Source of the DNA: Rhynchopus euleeides
Taxonomy: Eukaryota > Euglenozoa > Diplonemea > Diplonemida > Diplonemidae
Length of the DNA stretch: 64,000 nt
Assembly: GCA_963210315.1 (NCBI GenBank)
Contig: OY723252.1
Coordinates: forward strand, 124,001-188,000
Reading direction: 5' to 3'
The position numbers and the translations under genes were made by a program. The notes under the pieces were generated by a model that ran no database searches, was not told the DNA's origin, and was given only the letters and a program-made list of their open reading frames with translations. Below are positions 31,547 to 41,496 of this stretch, one piece after another (position 1 is the first letter of the stretch; every line of letters begins with the position of its first letter).

Positions 31547-34171
31547 TCATCCGGTGTAGAGCGGGCGGTTGTACTTCGCCATCACGGTGCGCAGCTTACT
31601 GGCACCCAACATTGCAGCTGACCCCCCGTGCCCACCCAGGGAGGCGGCCTCTGTATAGCCTTGCATGGCGTCTGCCGCGATGGCCTCCTCTAACTCCCTG
31701 TCCAGGAGGCGGGTGCCGTCAATTGTGGCGTTGATGCTGTACGCATCCACAGCAGCAGTGTTGTGCCCGGTCACCAGGTTGAGTTGTTTGCGCGTCGCAG
31801 GGTCTCGGATCGGGTTCCCATCAACGATAAGGCACGACAGCGACGGGTTTGTCAGGAGTGCCGTGCCGATCGCCTTGAACCCGTCGTCGGTGATGACGTT
31901 GTTCGACACGTTGATCGTGTGGATGGATCGGTTCGACATCAGCATGTCCGCGATGGCACAGGCTCCTGCATCCCCGATGCGGTTGCTGGACACATTCAGC
32001 TTCTTGACGTGCTGGTTCCTGAGCAGCGCGTCGCACAGCAGCTTCGCAGAGCCATCGTTGTACTTCTTGGAGAAGGCGTAGCTCCCGCCGAACCCGCCGG
32101 GCGTAAACTCCGTCAGGTCGATGTCCTGCAGCGTCGGGTCGTTGTTGTAGGCCCTCAGCACGATATGCTTCAGCTTACGCGGTTGCGCGTTAATGCGGAG
32201 CACCACCTCCAGCTCCTGCAGGTCGGAGGGGTTTGCCCCCGCCACGCTCCCCTGCAACCCGATGCTCGTCAGCGTGTGGTTCCGCTCCAGCAGCCCCTGG
32301 ACCCAGCCGCCGATCTGCGTGAATGCGTTCCCCGACAGGTCCAGCTCCGTCAGGTGCGTCTCGGATGCGATGATGTCAGAAATCATCTGCGCATGCTCGT
32401 CACCGAGCCCCATATGCGCGAGGCGCAGCGTCTTGATGCGGGGCGTATCGCGCCCCAGCACAGACAGAATTCTCTGCAGCCCGTCTCTGGACATGCCGGT
32501 GTTGTGCGACAGCACCAGCTCCGTCACATGCGTGTTCCCCTCGAGGCTTGCGGCAACCAAGTCGCACGCCGCCATCGACGGGACCTGCGACCTGTCGAAC
32601 GACGTGAGGTCCACAACAGTGACAGAGGGGTCGTCTGCCTGCAGCAGCGGGACGAGACGCTTCAGCGCGAGCGGCTGCAGATTCAGCAGGAGCTGCGTCT
32701 CCACCTGCTGCAGCGTGTCTGCGGGGATGGGCTCCGGCAGCTGCCCGCCGAGGAGCAGGTGCTTCACGGAGGCGTTGCCAGACAGCGCGCCTGCGAGGCA
32801 CCGCGCGCCCTTCGCCGTGATCAGATTTCCACGCAGGTCCAGCTTCTCAAGCGTGCCGTTTTCCGACAGCAGGTGCGCCAGGGTCTGCGCACCCTCGTCG
32901 CGGATCCGGTTGTTCGTCAGGATCAGCCGCCTCACAGTCGTGTTCGCGCGCAGCGCGTTGCTCAGCACCCTGCAGGAGATGTCGTTCAGCTGCTTCTTCG
33001 CCGCACCCTGGGCGGGCTGCGACGCAGCGTCGGATGCCCTGTGTGCGTGCGCTGCCCCCGATGCACCACCCCCTGCTGGGGCGGCCGCATCAGCACCACC
33101 GCCACGCCCGTCCTCCTGCTGCCCATCGAGCACAACGGAGGCGATGTGCGCCGAGTTGTTGCACAGGCCGCTGTACAAATCCTTCAGCTTCTGCGGCTGC
33201 GAGTTCAGCAGCAGGGAGTGCGCCACCTGCGAGCGTGTCTCGGGCGAGACGTTGTTCTTATCCAGCACGATGTAGCAGAGCGTCGCGTTGACCTGCACCA
33301 GCTCCGTGAAGCAGGAAGCGCCCTTATTTCCGATGACGTTGTCGGACAGGTCCAGCTCGAAGAGGCTGGTGTTCTCCTGCAGCGCCTCTGCCAGCAGGCG
33401 GGCCCCTGTGTCGGTGATGGCGTTGCCGCGGAGGAGCAGCTCCTGCAGGCTGGGGTGCGGCCCCACGCCGCCCGCCACGATGCGCGTCGCCTCGTCCCCC
33501 CTGCAGTTGTGCGACAGGTCGAGGGCGACGAGGGTCGGCAGCCCGCGGATCGCGTCCGCCAGCAGCTGCACCGAGCGCAGGTCGAACACGGGGGGGCCCC
33601 CACCCCAGGCGGAGCGGAAGGGGGAGGTCGGCTTGGGCGGCGCCGACAGGTCGATGCGCTGCACAAACCTGTGGAGCTGGATGTCGAGCAGCGCCGCCTT
33701 CAGCTGCACAGGCTGGCGGTTCCTCTCGCAGGCAGCATCAGCCAGATCGTGAACCGCCTGCGGCACCCCCGGGCACTCCGACAGGTCAAGCGAGGTGACG
33801 GTGCCGTTCTTCTGCAGCGCGTCGACGAGGCGCTGCGCCCCCACCTCCGTGATGTTGTTCCCCGAGAGCTCGACGTTGTAGATCTTGCAGCCTGGGCGCT
33901 CCAGGCTCTCCGCGATGCACGCCGCCCCGGCATCCGTGATACGGTTCCTGTTGAGCACAATCTGCATCACGTGCGTGTTCCCCCGCATCGCATCGATGAG
34001 CGACTCGACACACGCATCGTCGACATGCCTGTCGCACAGGCTGAGCTGCAGCAGCCCCTCCTCGTTGTCGCGGAAGCGCTGCAAATAGAATTGTGCATAG
34101 GGCAGGCAGCTGTTTGTATAGTAGTCGTCATCTCGCTGCGCCGGCCCGGTCCCACCCGCCTCCTCTGACAT
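31547..34171 (-). CDS. Leucine-rich-repeat protein (ribonuclease-inhibitor type)
   Basis: 874 residues, one exon. The ATG at 34171 (MSEEAGGTG) is chosen because the upstream frame is poly-proline low complexity. About 13 RI-type repeats of the form LxxLDLSxNxITDxGAxxLAxAL are visible, for example SLQELLLRGNAITDTGARLL and HVKKLNVSSNRIGDAGACAI. Four linkers of the form N(R/S/L/A)QPxxLK...DL(S/T), for example NSQPQKLK, NLQPLALK and NAQPRKLK, interrupt the array at regular intervals. An Ala/Gly-rich insert (DGRGGGADAAAPAGGGASG) lies near the middle. No catalytic, NACHT or kinase domain is seen, so it is probably a binding scaffold. Its neighbour is an axonemal gene, but an axonemal role is only a guess. 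Confidence 0.85.
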   Translation of the reverse strand: MSEEAGGTGPAQRDDDYYTNSCLPYAQFYLQRFRDNEEGLLQLSLCDRHVDDACVESLIDAMRGNTHVMQIVLNRNRITDAGAACIAESLERPGCKIYNVELSGNNITEVGAQRLVDALQKNGTVTSLDLSECPGVPQAVHDLADAACERNRQPVQLKAALLDIQLHRFVQRIDLSAPPKPTSPFRSAWGGGPPVFDLRSVQLLADAIRGLPTLVALDLSHNCRGDEATRIVAGGVGPHPSLQELLLRGNAITDTGARLLAEALQENTSLFELDLSDNVIGNKGASCFTELVQVNATLCYIVLDKNNVSPETRSQVAHSLLLNSQPQKLKDLYSGLCNNSAHIASVVLDGQQEDGRGGGADAAAPAGGGASGAAHAHRASDAASQPAQGAAKKQLNDISCRVLSNALRANTTVRRLILTNNRIRDEGAQTLAHLLSENGTLEKLDLRGNLITAKGARCLAGALSGNASVKHLLLGGQLPEPIPADTLQQVETQLLLNLQPLALKRLVPLLQADDPSVTVVDLTSFDRSQVPSMAACDLVAASLEGNTHVTELVLSHNTGMSRDGLQRILSVLGRDTPRIKTLRLAHMGLGDEHAQMISDIIASETHLTELDLSGNAFTQIGGWVQGLLERNHTLTSIGLQGSVAGANPSDLQELEVVLRINAQPRKLKHIVLRAYNNDPTLQDIDLTEFTPGGFGGSYAFSKKYNDGSAKLLCDALLRNQHVKKLNVSSNRIGDAGACAIADMLMSNRSIHTINVSNNVITDDGFKAIGTALLTNPSLSCLIVDGNPIRDPATRKQLNLVTGHNTAAVDAYSINATIDGTRLLDRELEEAIAADAMQGYTEAASLGGHGGSAAMLGASKLRTVMAKYNRPLYTG

Positions 34172-36306
34172 GGCGGGATGACGTGTGTGAAGCCTCTGCT
34201 GCCCCCTCCTGCGGCACAGGCAGGGGGTCAGCTCGCAGGGAAGGGGGGGGGAGTGGTGTGTGTAGTGTATCTGCCCTGCAGGGGGGGCTTCCTCTGTGTT
34301 TGGCGTTGCATGTGTTTGGAACACAGGGGGAGGAGGAGGAGGGGGGGGGGTTCTGTGGGACAAGGCTGTAGGGTCTCGGCGAGCAGGGTGATATACGGTG
34401 CACTAGTTTGCTACGTACGAAGTGACCTCAACGAGTCGACAAACTGACTGGGATTGCAGGCAAAATCTACTGGCAGTTGTCGACTCGACAAGCACCGGTT
34501 GTCGATTTCGAAAAAGTGGTCAGTGTTGTTGAGTTTTCAGTTGTCGGCTCCACTAGCGGTTGCCAACACTAGCGCATCGTGTTATCGCTGGATGGGGGGA
34601 GGGGGGCACTGCTGAGAATAAGGTTTGGGGGTCCGGGACTTGGGACTTGGGACTTGGTTATTCTCAGTCGGACTTGGGACATGGTACGGGAGGGGGTGGC
34701 GTGAGGCGACCGGAAACCCGGTTCATTTGCATGTTTGGAGCCCGTGCAGATCGTGATGGGGTCATTTCGGCCTTGTGGCGCCTGCCATCACCCCTGAAAT
34801 GATGCTGCCAGGCTGGAGGTGACTCCAGTGGTCACACTGACCGAGTCAGACCCTCGGGACCTCATGACTAGGTCACCCACCAGACCAGGACCTCGATCCT
34901 GATCAGGACAGACCCGGGGCCATGACCCAGGTCCTGACCCTACTTGCACAAGCTGGGCTCCAACCCAGGCCCTGACCTGGTCCAGGACTTTGATCATGAG
35001 TGGGTCCCACTGAGGGTCGCCCCCTTGGTCCCTGGGGTCCTGGTCGGACCCCCAGGGACACCAAAATTGGATTTCCGAGTTAGGATTTCCGGATATTCTC
35101 CGAACTGTGGTGGGGTCATTTTGCTCTGGGAGATGAGTTTCGTTGGTTGCAAAAAAGTTTTTCCGGCCCCACCTCAAGTGAAAAGGGGCTATTGTAAGGG
35201 TGAAGACCAGCCACGGATTTGGAGCTCGGGACTCGGGACTTGGGACTTGGCCTTATTCTCAGCATTGGAGGGGGGGATCGAAGGAAGGGGGCTGGTCGGG
35301 CTGGGGATACGCCGGCACTGCTTTTCACTCGAGACGCATCGGTGCTGGTGGGGGGTGGGGGGTGGCATTGCATTGCATTGCATTGTGTGTGTAAGAACTG
35401 TGCCAGGCTGGATCCCTCCAGCGGAGCCTCGCGAAGCAGGGAGACGGCGCAGCCAGAAGGCTGTGCGCATGTCACTGAAGGGCTGCAAGGTGGCTCGGGG
35501 GGTGGGGTCGGGCAACGAAGAGCCAAAGAAAAGAAGAGTCTGAAGAGATAAGAAGAGGAAAGAGAGAAGGGGAGGGCTCGCGACGGGGTAGGCCGTCAGT
35601 GCCCTTTTTTTTTTAGTGCAATTCCTGTTGAATTGGCTGAAAAACTGACGAGGAATAACGGCCGGTGATGAGCCCCCAAAGGAAAAGAGAATCAACGGGC
35701 CTGGGGGCCAAAAGGCTGCAGCCTATGTTTTTAGGTAGCTCACTTGTGTGCACTTTAGGGCGAAACTCCCTTATCGCGGAGGGAATTCCGCTCTCAATAT
35801 CATTGAATATGCGCACAAAGTGAGCTGCCGAACAACACATAGGCTGGCAACCCGACACACTTTTGACACAGAGCGAAGTCCCCCAGGTCCCAAAAGGAGC
35901 TATTCCCCTTTGCCTCGCGGGGAGGGCCGGGGTGAGGTGGTGGGGTGCGTGTTGTGCTTTTCCTTTTCGACGCAGCCGTGGACCCCACAAACTGACATCC
36001 CGACCCCCCCCCCCCTCCCCCCCTCCCTCTTGATGCTCGACCCACCCCACTGCACTGGCCACAGATGACAACATAAGCCACACACACCTTAATACACTTC
36101 TTCGTGCAGGGTGGGAGGGGAAGGGGGGGAGGAAGCGGGGGGGCCCACTGCGGTTGGGCACGTCTGGGGGGGGAGGGGGTAGTTGCGTGAGGGTAATCAC
36201 ACACCCCCCCCCCCCACCCCCTTTTGAGCGAAGGCTACAAACGGCACTGCATTACGGCATCCCGCTCCCCCCAAGACCCCCCTCCCCCCCTTGCCTCTCC
36301 TGCCCC
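34172..36306. other. Spacer with GGGACTTGGGACTTGG repeats and a family H MITE
   Basis: Contains 10-base GGGACTTGGG tandem motifs near 34637-34690 and 35225-35250, GACC/GGTC-rich DNA at 34800-35060, a family H hairpin (35574-35677) and pyrimidine runs at 36000-36040. No gene is supported. Confidence 0.55.
35574..35677. repeat. Family H hairpin MITE, copy 3
   Basis: Shares CGCGACGGGGT, CAATTCCTGTTGAATTGGC and GATAACGGCC-like segments with copy 2. The ends are GGGCTCG and ATGAGCCCCC. Confidence 0.6.
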
Positions 36307-39300
36307 TCACTCGTCGTCGTTCTCCTCCTCCTCCTCCTCCGGCACGACTGCTGCAGGGGGTGGCGGGGGCGGGGCGAACTCCAGCTCGTCGTCTGGCGTG
36401 TAGTCCCTCTGCAGGAGGGACGCATGCTTTGCCGTGTCGGTGGTTGTGACGTTCGGCGTCGGGGGAGAGTATGCGTGCGTAGCACCTGCCTTGACGCCAT
36501 CGCCGATGTATGTGTTGCTGAAGGTGGCACCGGGCTTGCTTGCGAGGCACTGCGCTGCGCAGTAGGCGCCGGGCCACCGAAGCGACCTGACAAGGTATGA
36601 CTGGCGAGCCGCAGCAGACGGCTGCGCGTATGCCTTGCGCACCGCCCACGAAGGCTGCTGCTGCGTGGAGTGCTGCGGGCACTCCAGCTTGTCGTCCTTC
36701 ACGATCTCCGTGCACAGCGGGGCGATCAGCTCCAGCGGCGGCTTAGCCTCCGCCTCCGCCTCCTCCTCCTCCTCCTCGCCCTCCTTTGGGAACTTGTGCT
36801 CCGTTGTGCGGCCCTGCAGCTGCAGCAGCGGCACCTCGGTGTGGACCCAGTTGTCCACCACCATCAGCGTGTCGTCCTGGTAGCCGCGCCCCCACATCGC
36901 GAAGGCGGGCTTCTGCCATGCCTCGTCGTCAGCCTCTGGGAGCTCGTCCATCGCCACGGCTGTGAGCTCAGGCAGGGTCTCGTACGGTGGGATCTGCGGT
37001 GGGGGATGGTGTTGACGGCGGGTGTCGCACACATATAATGGAGAGCAGCTGGATAGGCATCGAGGGCTGCCCCGTGCAAAATCTGTCTCCGTGGATGCAG
37101 ACCCCCCCCCCCCTCTCTCCCCCCCTCCGGTGCACCGGGGGTTTCAACAGGCAAGGCCCTGGTTGGGTTCAAGCGCCTTCGTGTTGTGGCGAAGGGGGTT
37201 CCCTGGGAACGGCCGTCCAGCTTGGTCCTCAGAGATTGCTCGCGTTGGAGGGGGTGGGGGGTTTGTCGTTGTCATACCTTGAAGGTTGTCTTCGGGGGTG
37301 CGTCTTCTTCGGGCTCGTCCTCTGGGGGTGGCTCGTACGTCCCCTTGGGGGCAAGCTGTGTGGGATGCAGGGGTTGTCGGCTCGTTGCTGGTGGTGCCTT
37401 CCTGGCATGTTGGCTGTGTTGGCCCATCCCGCTGCCCCTGGTCACAGCACACACCGGGGGCAGAGTTAATCTGAAGAACTTTGCAGGGAAGTGCAGGAAA
37501 TACACACCTTGCAGCCGTGCGAGATGCGCGCAATCTGGGCGCGCAGGTACTCCTGCTCGGTGCCTGGGAACGGCGGGTGGCACGCGACAGTCGCATCCAG
37601 GTCACCGGTAAAGAGCTGCGTGGTGTTGCGTTGCGTGTGTTTGTGTTGATCACTTTTTAGGTGGGTTACTGGGGGGGGTCGAATATAAGATGTACCTACC
37701 ACCCCCCGTGTATATGTCACCCCCCCCAGGTGCAAAAATCGGGAGGGGGGTGACATGAACACACCTTTTAGGGGGTGACATATACACGGGGGGTGGCAGG
37801 TTAGTGCATGTCACCCCCCGCCAGGGCCGCCTGGGGGTGACATAAACACACCCCTTTTGGGGGGTGACATATACACGGGGGGTGGTAGGTACATCTTATA
37901 ATATGCGTGTACGGGATGACCTAAAACAAGCCGCCTTTTTGGCGTCGCCCAGCACTCGCACCACCCTCGACCACCGTCGACCACCCTCGCCCACCGTCGC
38001 CCACCCTCGACCACCGTCGCCCACCGTCGCCCACCCTCGACCACCGTCGACCACTCGCGCCCACCCTCGCCCACCGTCGACCACCGTCGCCCACTCTCGC
38101 CCAAGTTGGCTGTTTTCTGGTGGGGTTTGTACTGTACTTGGGCATTATACCCTCTTGTGTCCCACCACTTCCTCCTGGACCAGCCACAGCCAATCAAAGT
38201 ATACCCATCGAGCCCACCAAACCGCGGCAGCACTGGGTCTGGAGGCAGCGGTCGCAAGGTTTTGACGCAACGCAACCCTGCAGGATTTGGGCCCATATGG
38301 TGACCCCCAGTCAGTGGTGGAGACAGACACCCCATGGCCAAAATGACCCCACCACGATCCGCACGGATCCCAAACGTTCAAAAGAACGGGGTTTTGGAAA
38401 ATCCGTGAGGGGGGTCCCGCTGGGTGGGTAGGTGGGGTGGGGTGTGGGCGTGCTGGCTGCCTCCCAGCCACCTTCACCCATGACCAGTCCCTGAACCAGA
38501 CCCACGTTTCATGAGTGAAGCTTGGCTCGTACACCACCGAAATGACCCCACTGTGATCCGCACAAATTCCAAACGTTCAAAAGAAAGGGGTTTTGGAACA
38601 CCCGTGGAGGGGGTCCCGCTGGGTGGGTGGGTGTGGCTGCCTCCCAGTCACATTCTCTTAGGACCAGCCCCTGAACCAGAGTCACATTTCATGGACGATG
38701 TTTGGCTCCTAGACCCACAAAATGACCCTACTACGATTCGCAAAAGTTCCAAACGTTCAAAAGAACGGGGTTTTGGAATACCCGAGGAGGGGGTCCCGCT
38801 GGGTGGGCTGGTGTGCCTGCCTCCCAGTCACATCCTCCTGTGGGCCAACCTCCTATGACCAGACCCTGAACCAGACCCGCATTTCATGGGTGAAGCTTGA
38901 CACCTCGACCTACAAAGTGACCCCACTACGATCCGCACAGATTCCAAATAGTCAAAAGAAAGGTGTTTCGGAACACCCGAGGAGGGGGTCCCGCTGATTT
39001 TGGGTCACTTTCAAAAAACTTGAAGAAATGGGTTTTTGGCTGGCGGAGGCGCCTCCGGAGGTGCCTCCGGAGGCGCCTCCGACCTCCTCCGGAGGAGGCC
39101 ATTTTTGCTCCTCCGGAGGCCCGAGAGCCTTGTGCTAGTCAGTGACCTAAAACAAGCCGCCTTTTTGGCGTCGCCCAGCACGCGCACCACCCTCGACCAC
39201 CCTCGACCACTCACGCCCACCCTCGCCCACAACTCGCCCACCGTCGCCCACCCTCGTCCACCCTCGCCCGCACTCGCCCACTCACGCCCACCTTCGCCCA

Positions 39301-40435
39301 CCCTCGCCCAGAGGCGGCTTGTTTTAGGTCAGTACGGGAGCCCTATTTTTTTACGTAAAATTTCCCCTAAATTGAATATAAGATGGACATCTTATATTCG
39401 AATTTTGCATAAATTTGGCAAAATTTTGCAAAAAGTACATCTTATATTCAAGGTACATGTTATGTTCGAGGTACATCTTATATTCGACCCCCCCCAGTAA
39501 CCCAGCACGGGTCCTAGCCACCCTGTGTGTGTGTGTGTGTGTGTGTGCACGGGCACAACACACAACCACAGGAGGAAGCAAAAGCCCCGCCCCAACCCCC
39601 CTCCCGCAGCCAATGCATGCCTCTGCCTCCCCAACACACATACCTTGGTGATGAGCCGCGCAGACTGAATGTACGCCGGCTTGACGTCTGGCAGCCTGGT
39701 CCATGTCGTCATATCCGTCGTCACCCAGTACCGGTACTTGTTCGCGCCGGGCTGGTTCGCACCCTCCGCGGGGGGCGACTGCTGCACCACGCCCTGGGCA
39801 GTCTTCAGCACATTCAGAATCGTCTCCGGCCCCTTCGACTGCCCCTCCTCCTCCTCCCCGTCCCCCTCCTGCTCCGCCTCCTCGGGCTCACGGTCCGTGT
39901 CCACCTCCGTCTCCGCGATGTAGTACGACCCCTTCAGCGCGTGCACCTTGCCCCAGAACCGGACGTACTTCACGTTCTCCCTGTCCATAAGCCGCTTCAG
40001 CGACACCGCGATGCGGTACGCCTCCCCCGCCTTCAGCCCGACTCCCAGCAGGTTGAAGGAGTGCTGCTCGGCGACGACGTCCGCCAGCTCGCCCTTGTCC
40101 TCCGTCTCCTCGGGCGAGGCCTCCGGCTCCTCCTCCTCCCCCTCCCCCTCCTTGGGTGCCTTCTTCGCAGGCTTCTTCGGGACGACCAGCTCGCAGTACT
40201 GCTTCGCCCACGCGACGTCTTGGAAACGGCTCTTCGGGACAACAACCTTCGCAACGCCGTCCTCCCCTAAGTAGACCCCGGCAACGGGGTCCGACACCAT
40301 CTTGCCGGTGCGGTGGAAGGTCGCCAGGGATTCAAACAGGCCCAACGCATCGTCCGGCTTCTCGCTGACAATCGTCGCGACGATGTCCGACAGCTGCACC
40401 GACAGCTCCGAGCTCAGGAACTGCTCCTCCTCCAT
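36307..40435 (-). CDS. RSP4/6: Radial spoke head protein 4/6 homolog (four exons)
   Basis: Exons 40435-39644, 37615-37508, 37355-37278 and 36993-36307 join in phase 0 to give 554 residues. This family forms the head of the axonemal radial spoke, which regulates dynein-driven flagellar beating. Diagnostic blocks are NLLGVGLKAGEAYRIAVSLK, VRFWGKVHALKGSYYIAE, NKYRYWVTTD..TWTRLPDVKPAYIQSARLITK, then across the first splice LFTGDLDA, PPFPGTEQEYLRAQIARISHG, APKGTYE, then VDNWVHTEVPLL and VRSLRWPGAYCAAQ, with an acidic C-terminus. Each donor is AAG|GT(A/G)TG. The ATG sits in AAGATGG, a favourable context. It shows that the organism builds a motile 9+2 flagellum. Intron 1 is swollen by a transposon. 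Confidence 0.95.
36994..37277 (-). other. RSP4/6 intron 3
   Basis: 284 bases, donor AAG|GTATGAC, acceptor CCGCAG. Polypyrimidine-rich, phase 0. Confidence 0.85.
37356..37507 (-). other. RSP4/6 intron 2
   Basis: 152 bases, donor AAG|GTGTGTA, acceptor CACACAG. Phase 0. Confidence 0.85.
37705..37905. repeat. Family D repeat, copy 2 (inside T1)
   Basis: Matches 28196-28352, including GGGGGGTGGCAGGTTAGTG and the paired GTGACATA motifs. Confidence 0.75.
37918..38105. repeat. CCACC(C/G)TCG(A/C) minisatellite, array 1
   Basis: Starts with GACCTAAAACAAGCCGCC, then about 16 ten-base units alternating CCACCCTCGA, CCACCGTCGC and similar. The right end is diverged. Confidence 0.85.
38335..38990. repeat. 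Four ~180-200-base direct repeats (inside T1)
   Basis: Each unit carries AATGACCCCAC.A.GATCCGCA, CAAACGTTCAAAAGAA and GGGGGTCCCGCTGGGTGG. Copies start near 38339, 38541, 38721 and 38917. Confidence 0.8.
39143..39332. repeat. MITE with minisatellite core, array 2
   Basis: Perfect inverted ends TGACCTAAAACAAGCCGCC and GGCGGCTTGTTTTAGGTCA enclose about 13 ten-base CCACCCTCG-type units. This is the intact version of the array at 37918. Confidence 0.85.
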
Positions 40436-41496
40436 CTTGCCGATTAAGGGGGTGGGATGCGGTGTGGTGGAGAGGTGTTGTGGGGTGTGGAAGGGGGGAG
40501 ACCCCCGAGCCTGGCCCGCCTGACCGAACTCACCCGCCCCTGCACACCGCCCGTGCCCTGTTTTGTTCAAACAGAGCGAGTGGCGGGGCGGGCGATACGC
40601 CTCGTGTTTGTGTAAGTGGGGCGCCCTGTGTGTGTTGGTGGTATAAGGATAGGAGGCGCAAGGCAGGCAAACACCTCCATCGTGTGGACCCGGCACCCCC
40701 TGCAGGGTTCACATGTGCCAGTGTGTGGGGTGCGGCAGCAGTTGTAGGGGGCGACAAAAAAATGCATGCAAACGCGGGCCTTTCCGCCTCTCTTGCAGGT
40801 GTCTTGCCCCTCGGCTTTTGCCGACGCTGTGTGTCTGGGGGCCTGCGGCACAATATCCCACACAATGTGCGCTCTATTGCCCGACTTACGACCCCACGGA
40901 GGGGGCACACACCTGTATAACACACAGGGTTCCTGCAGGTTCAACCATGTGGGGAGGGGGCTCTTGGGTCCGTTCAGGCAGGGAGCCTGGGGCGGGGGGC
41001 CTCAGGTCACTCTCTCATGGACTGGACTCTGGGCTCCGTGGCCAGTTCACAACCACTCATAACCCATCCGCCACCTAACCGGCCCGTGGACAATGAGACA
41101 ACGCGTTGACACACGCCCACGCTTTTCCAATCCAGGCCGCCCACTCCCATCCCATGGCCAGTCCGATGGCAAGTCAACACGAAGAACAAAGCAAGAGGGC
41201 ACAAGCAATGGCGATCGTGGGCCCACGGTGTCAAACCCCCCCGATATTTCAGGGAACAGCAAGAAGCTCTCAACGGGACGACAAGGAACGGCAGGCACAA
41301 AGCAAACCCCGGCCACCTGATTTGGCCCAAAACGGGTTCCGCCGAACGCCTCTACACCACCGCCAAACTCGGGGCAAAATCAGGTGGCCCGGTCGAGACA
41401 AACAATCACACCGAGTCCGCAATACACAAAACCCCTGGCATTTCAGGAAAGTCGGACAGCGTGAGGCTTGGTGTGTGGTGCCTGGTCAGAATGGAC
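40436..41496. other. Spacer between RSP4/6 and jacalin gene 1
   Basis: Contains the duplicated 5' region of the jacalin gene family (40658-40760), the segment CTTGGGTCCGTTCAGGCAGGG (about 40966), also seen near 12266, and the shared 3' flank of the jacalin genes. Confidence 0.6.
40567..40760 (-). pseudogene. Orphan 5' end of a jacalin-family gene
   Basis: About 100 bases match the 5' flank and start of jacalin gene 2 (47258-47370): AACACCTCCATCGTGTGG, CCCTGCAGGGTTCAC and GTGCGGCAGCAGTTGT. The frame starts MEVFACLA, as in gene 2, then diverges and stops at 40567 after 37 codons. It lies about 240 bases upstream of the RSP4/6 start on the same strand, so it is a leftover of duplication. Confidence 0.6.

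Larger units (their letters stand above)
37669..39497. mobile_element. T1: 1.83 kb TA-target element inside RSP4/6 intron 1
   Basis: Ends CTGGGGGGGGTCGAATAT and its exact complement (identity about 33 bases), each flanked by TA. The flanks rejoin to GGTGGGT-TA-ACCC, which is the uninterrupted sequence found twice near 63.09 and 63.23 kb, so TA is the target-site duplication. TA targeting is typical of Tc1/mariner elements. No transposase ORF is present; the cargo is a family D repeat, minisatellites and a ~190-base direct repeat. Confidence 0.85.
37616..39643 (-). other. RSP4/6 intron 1, mostly transposon
   Basis: 2,028 bases, donor AAG|GTATGTG, acceptor CCACGCAG, phase 0. Positions 37669-39497 are one inserted element; without it the intron would be about 200 bases, in line with introns 2 and 3. 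Confidence 0.85.

Noticed and set aside
31763-34168. 801-codon plus-strand open frame
   Set aside because: Exactly antisense to the LRR gene. It has an Arg/Gln/Val-rich shadow composition and no domain.
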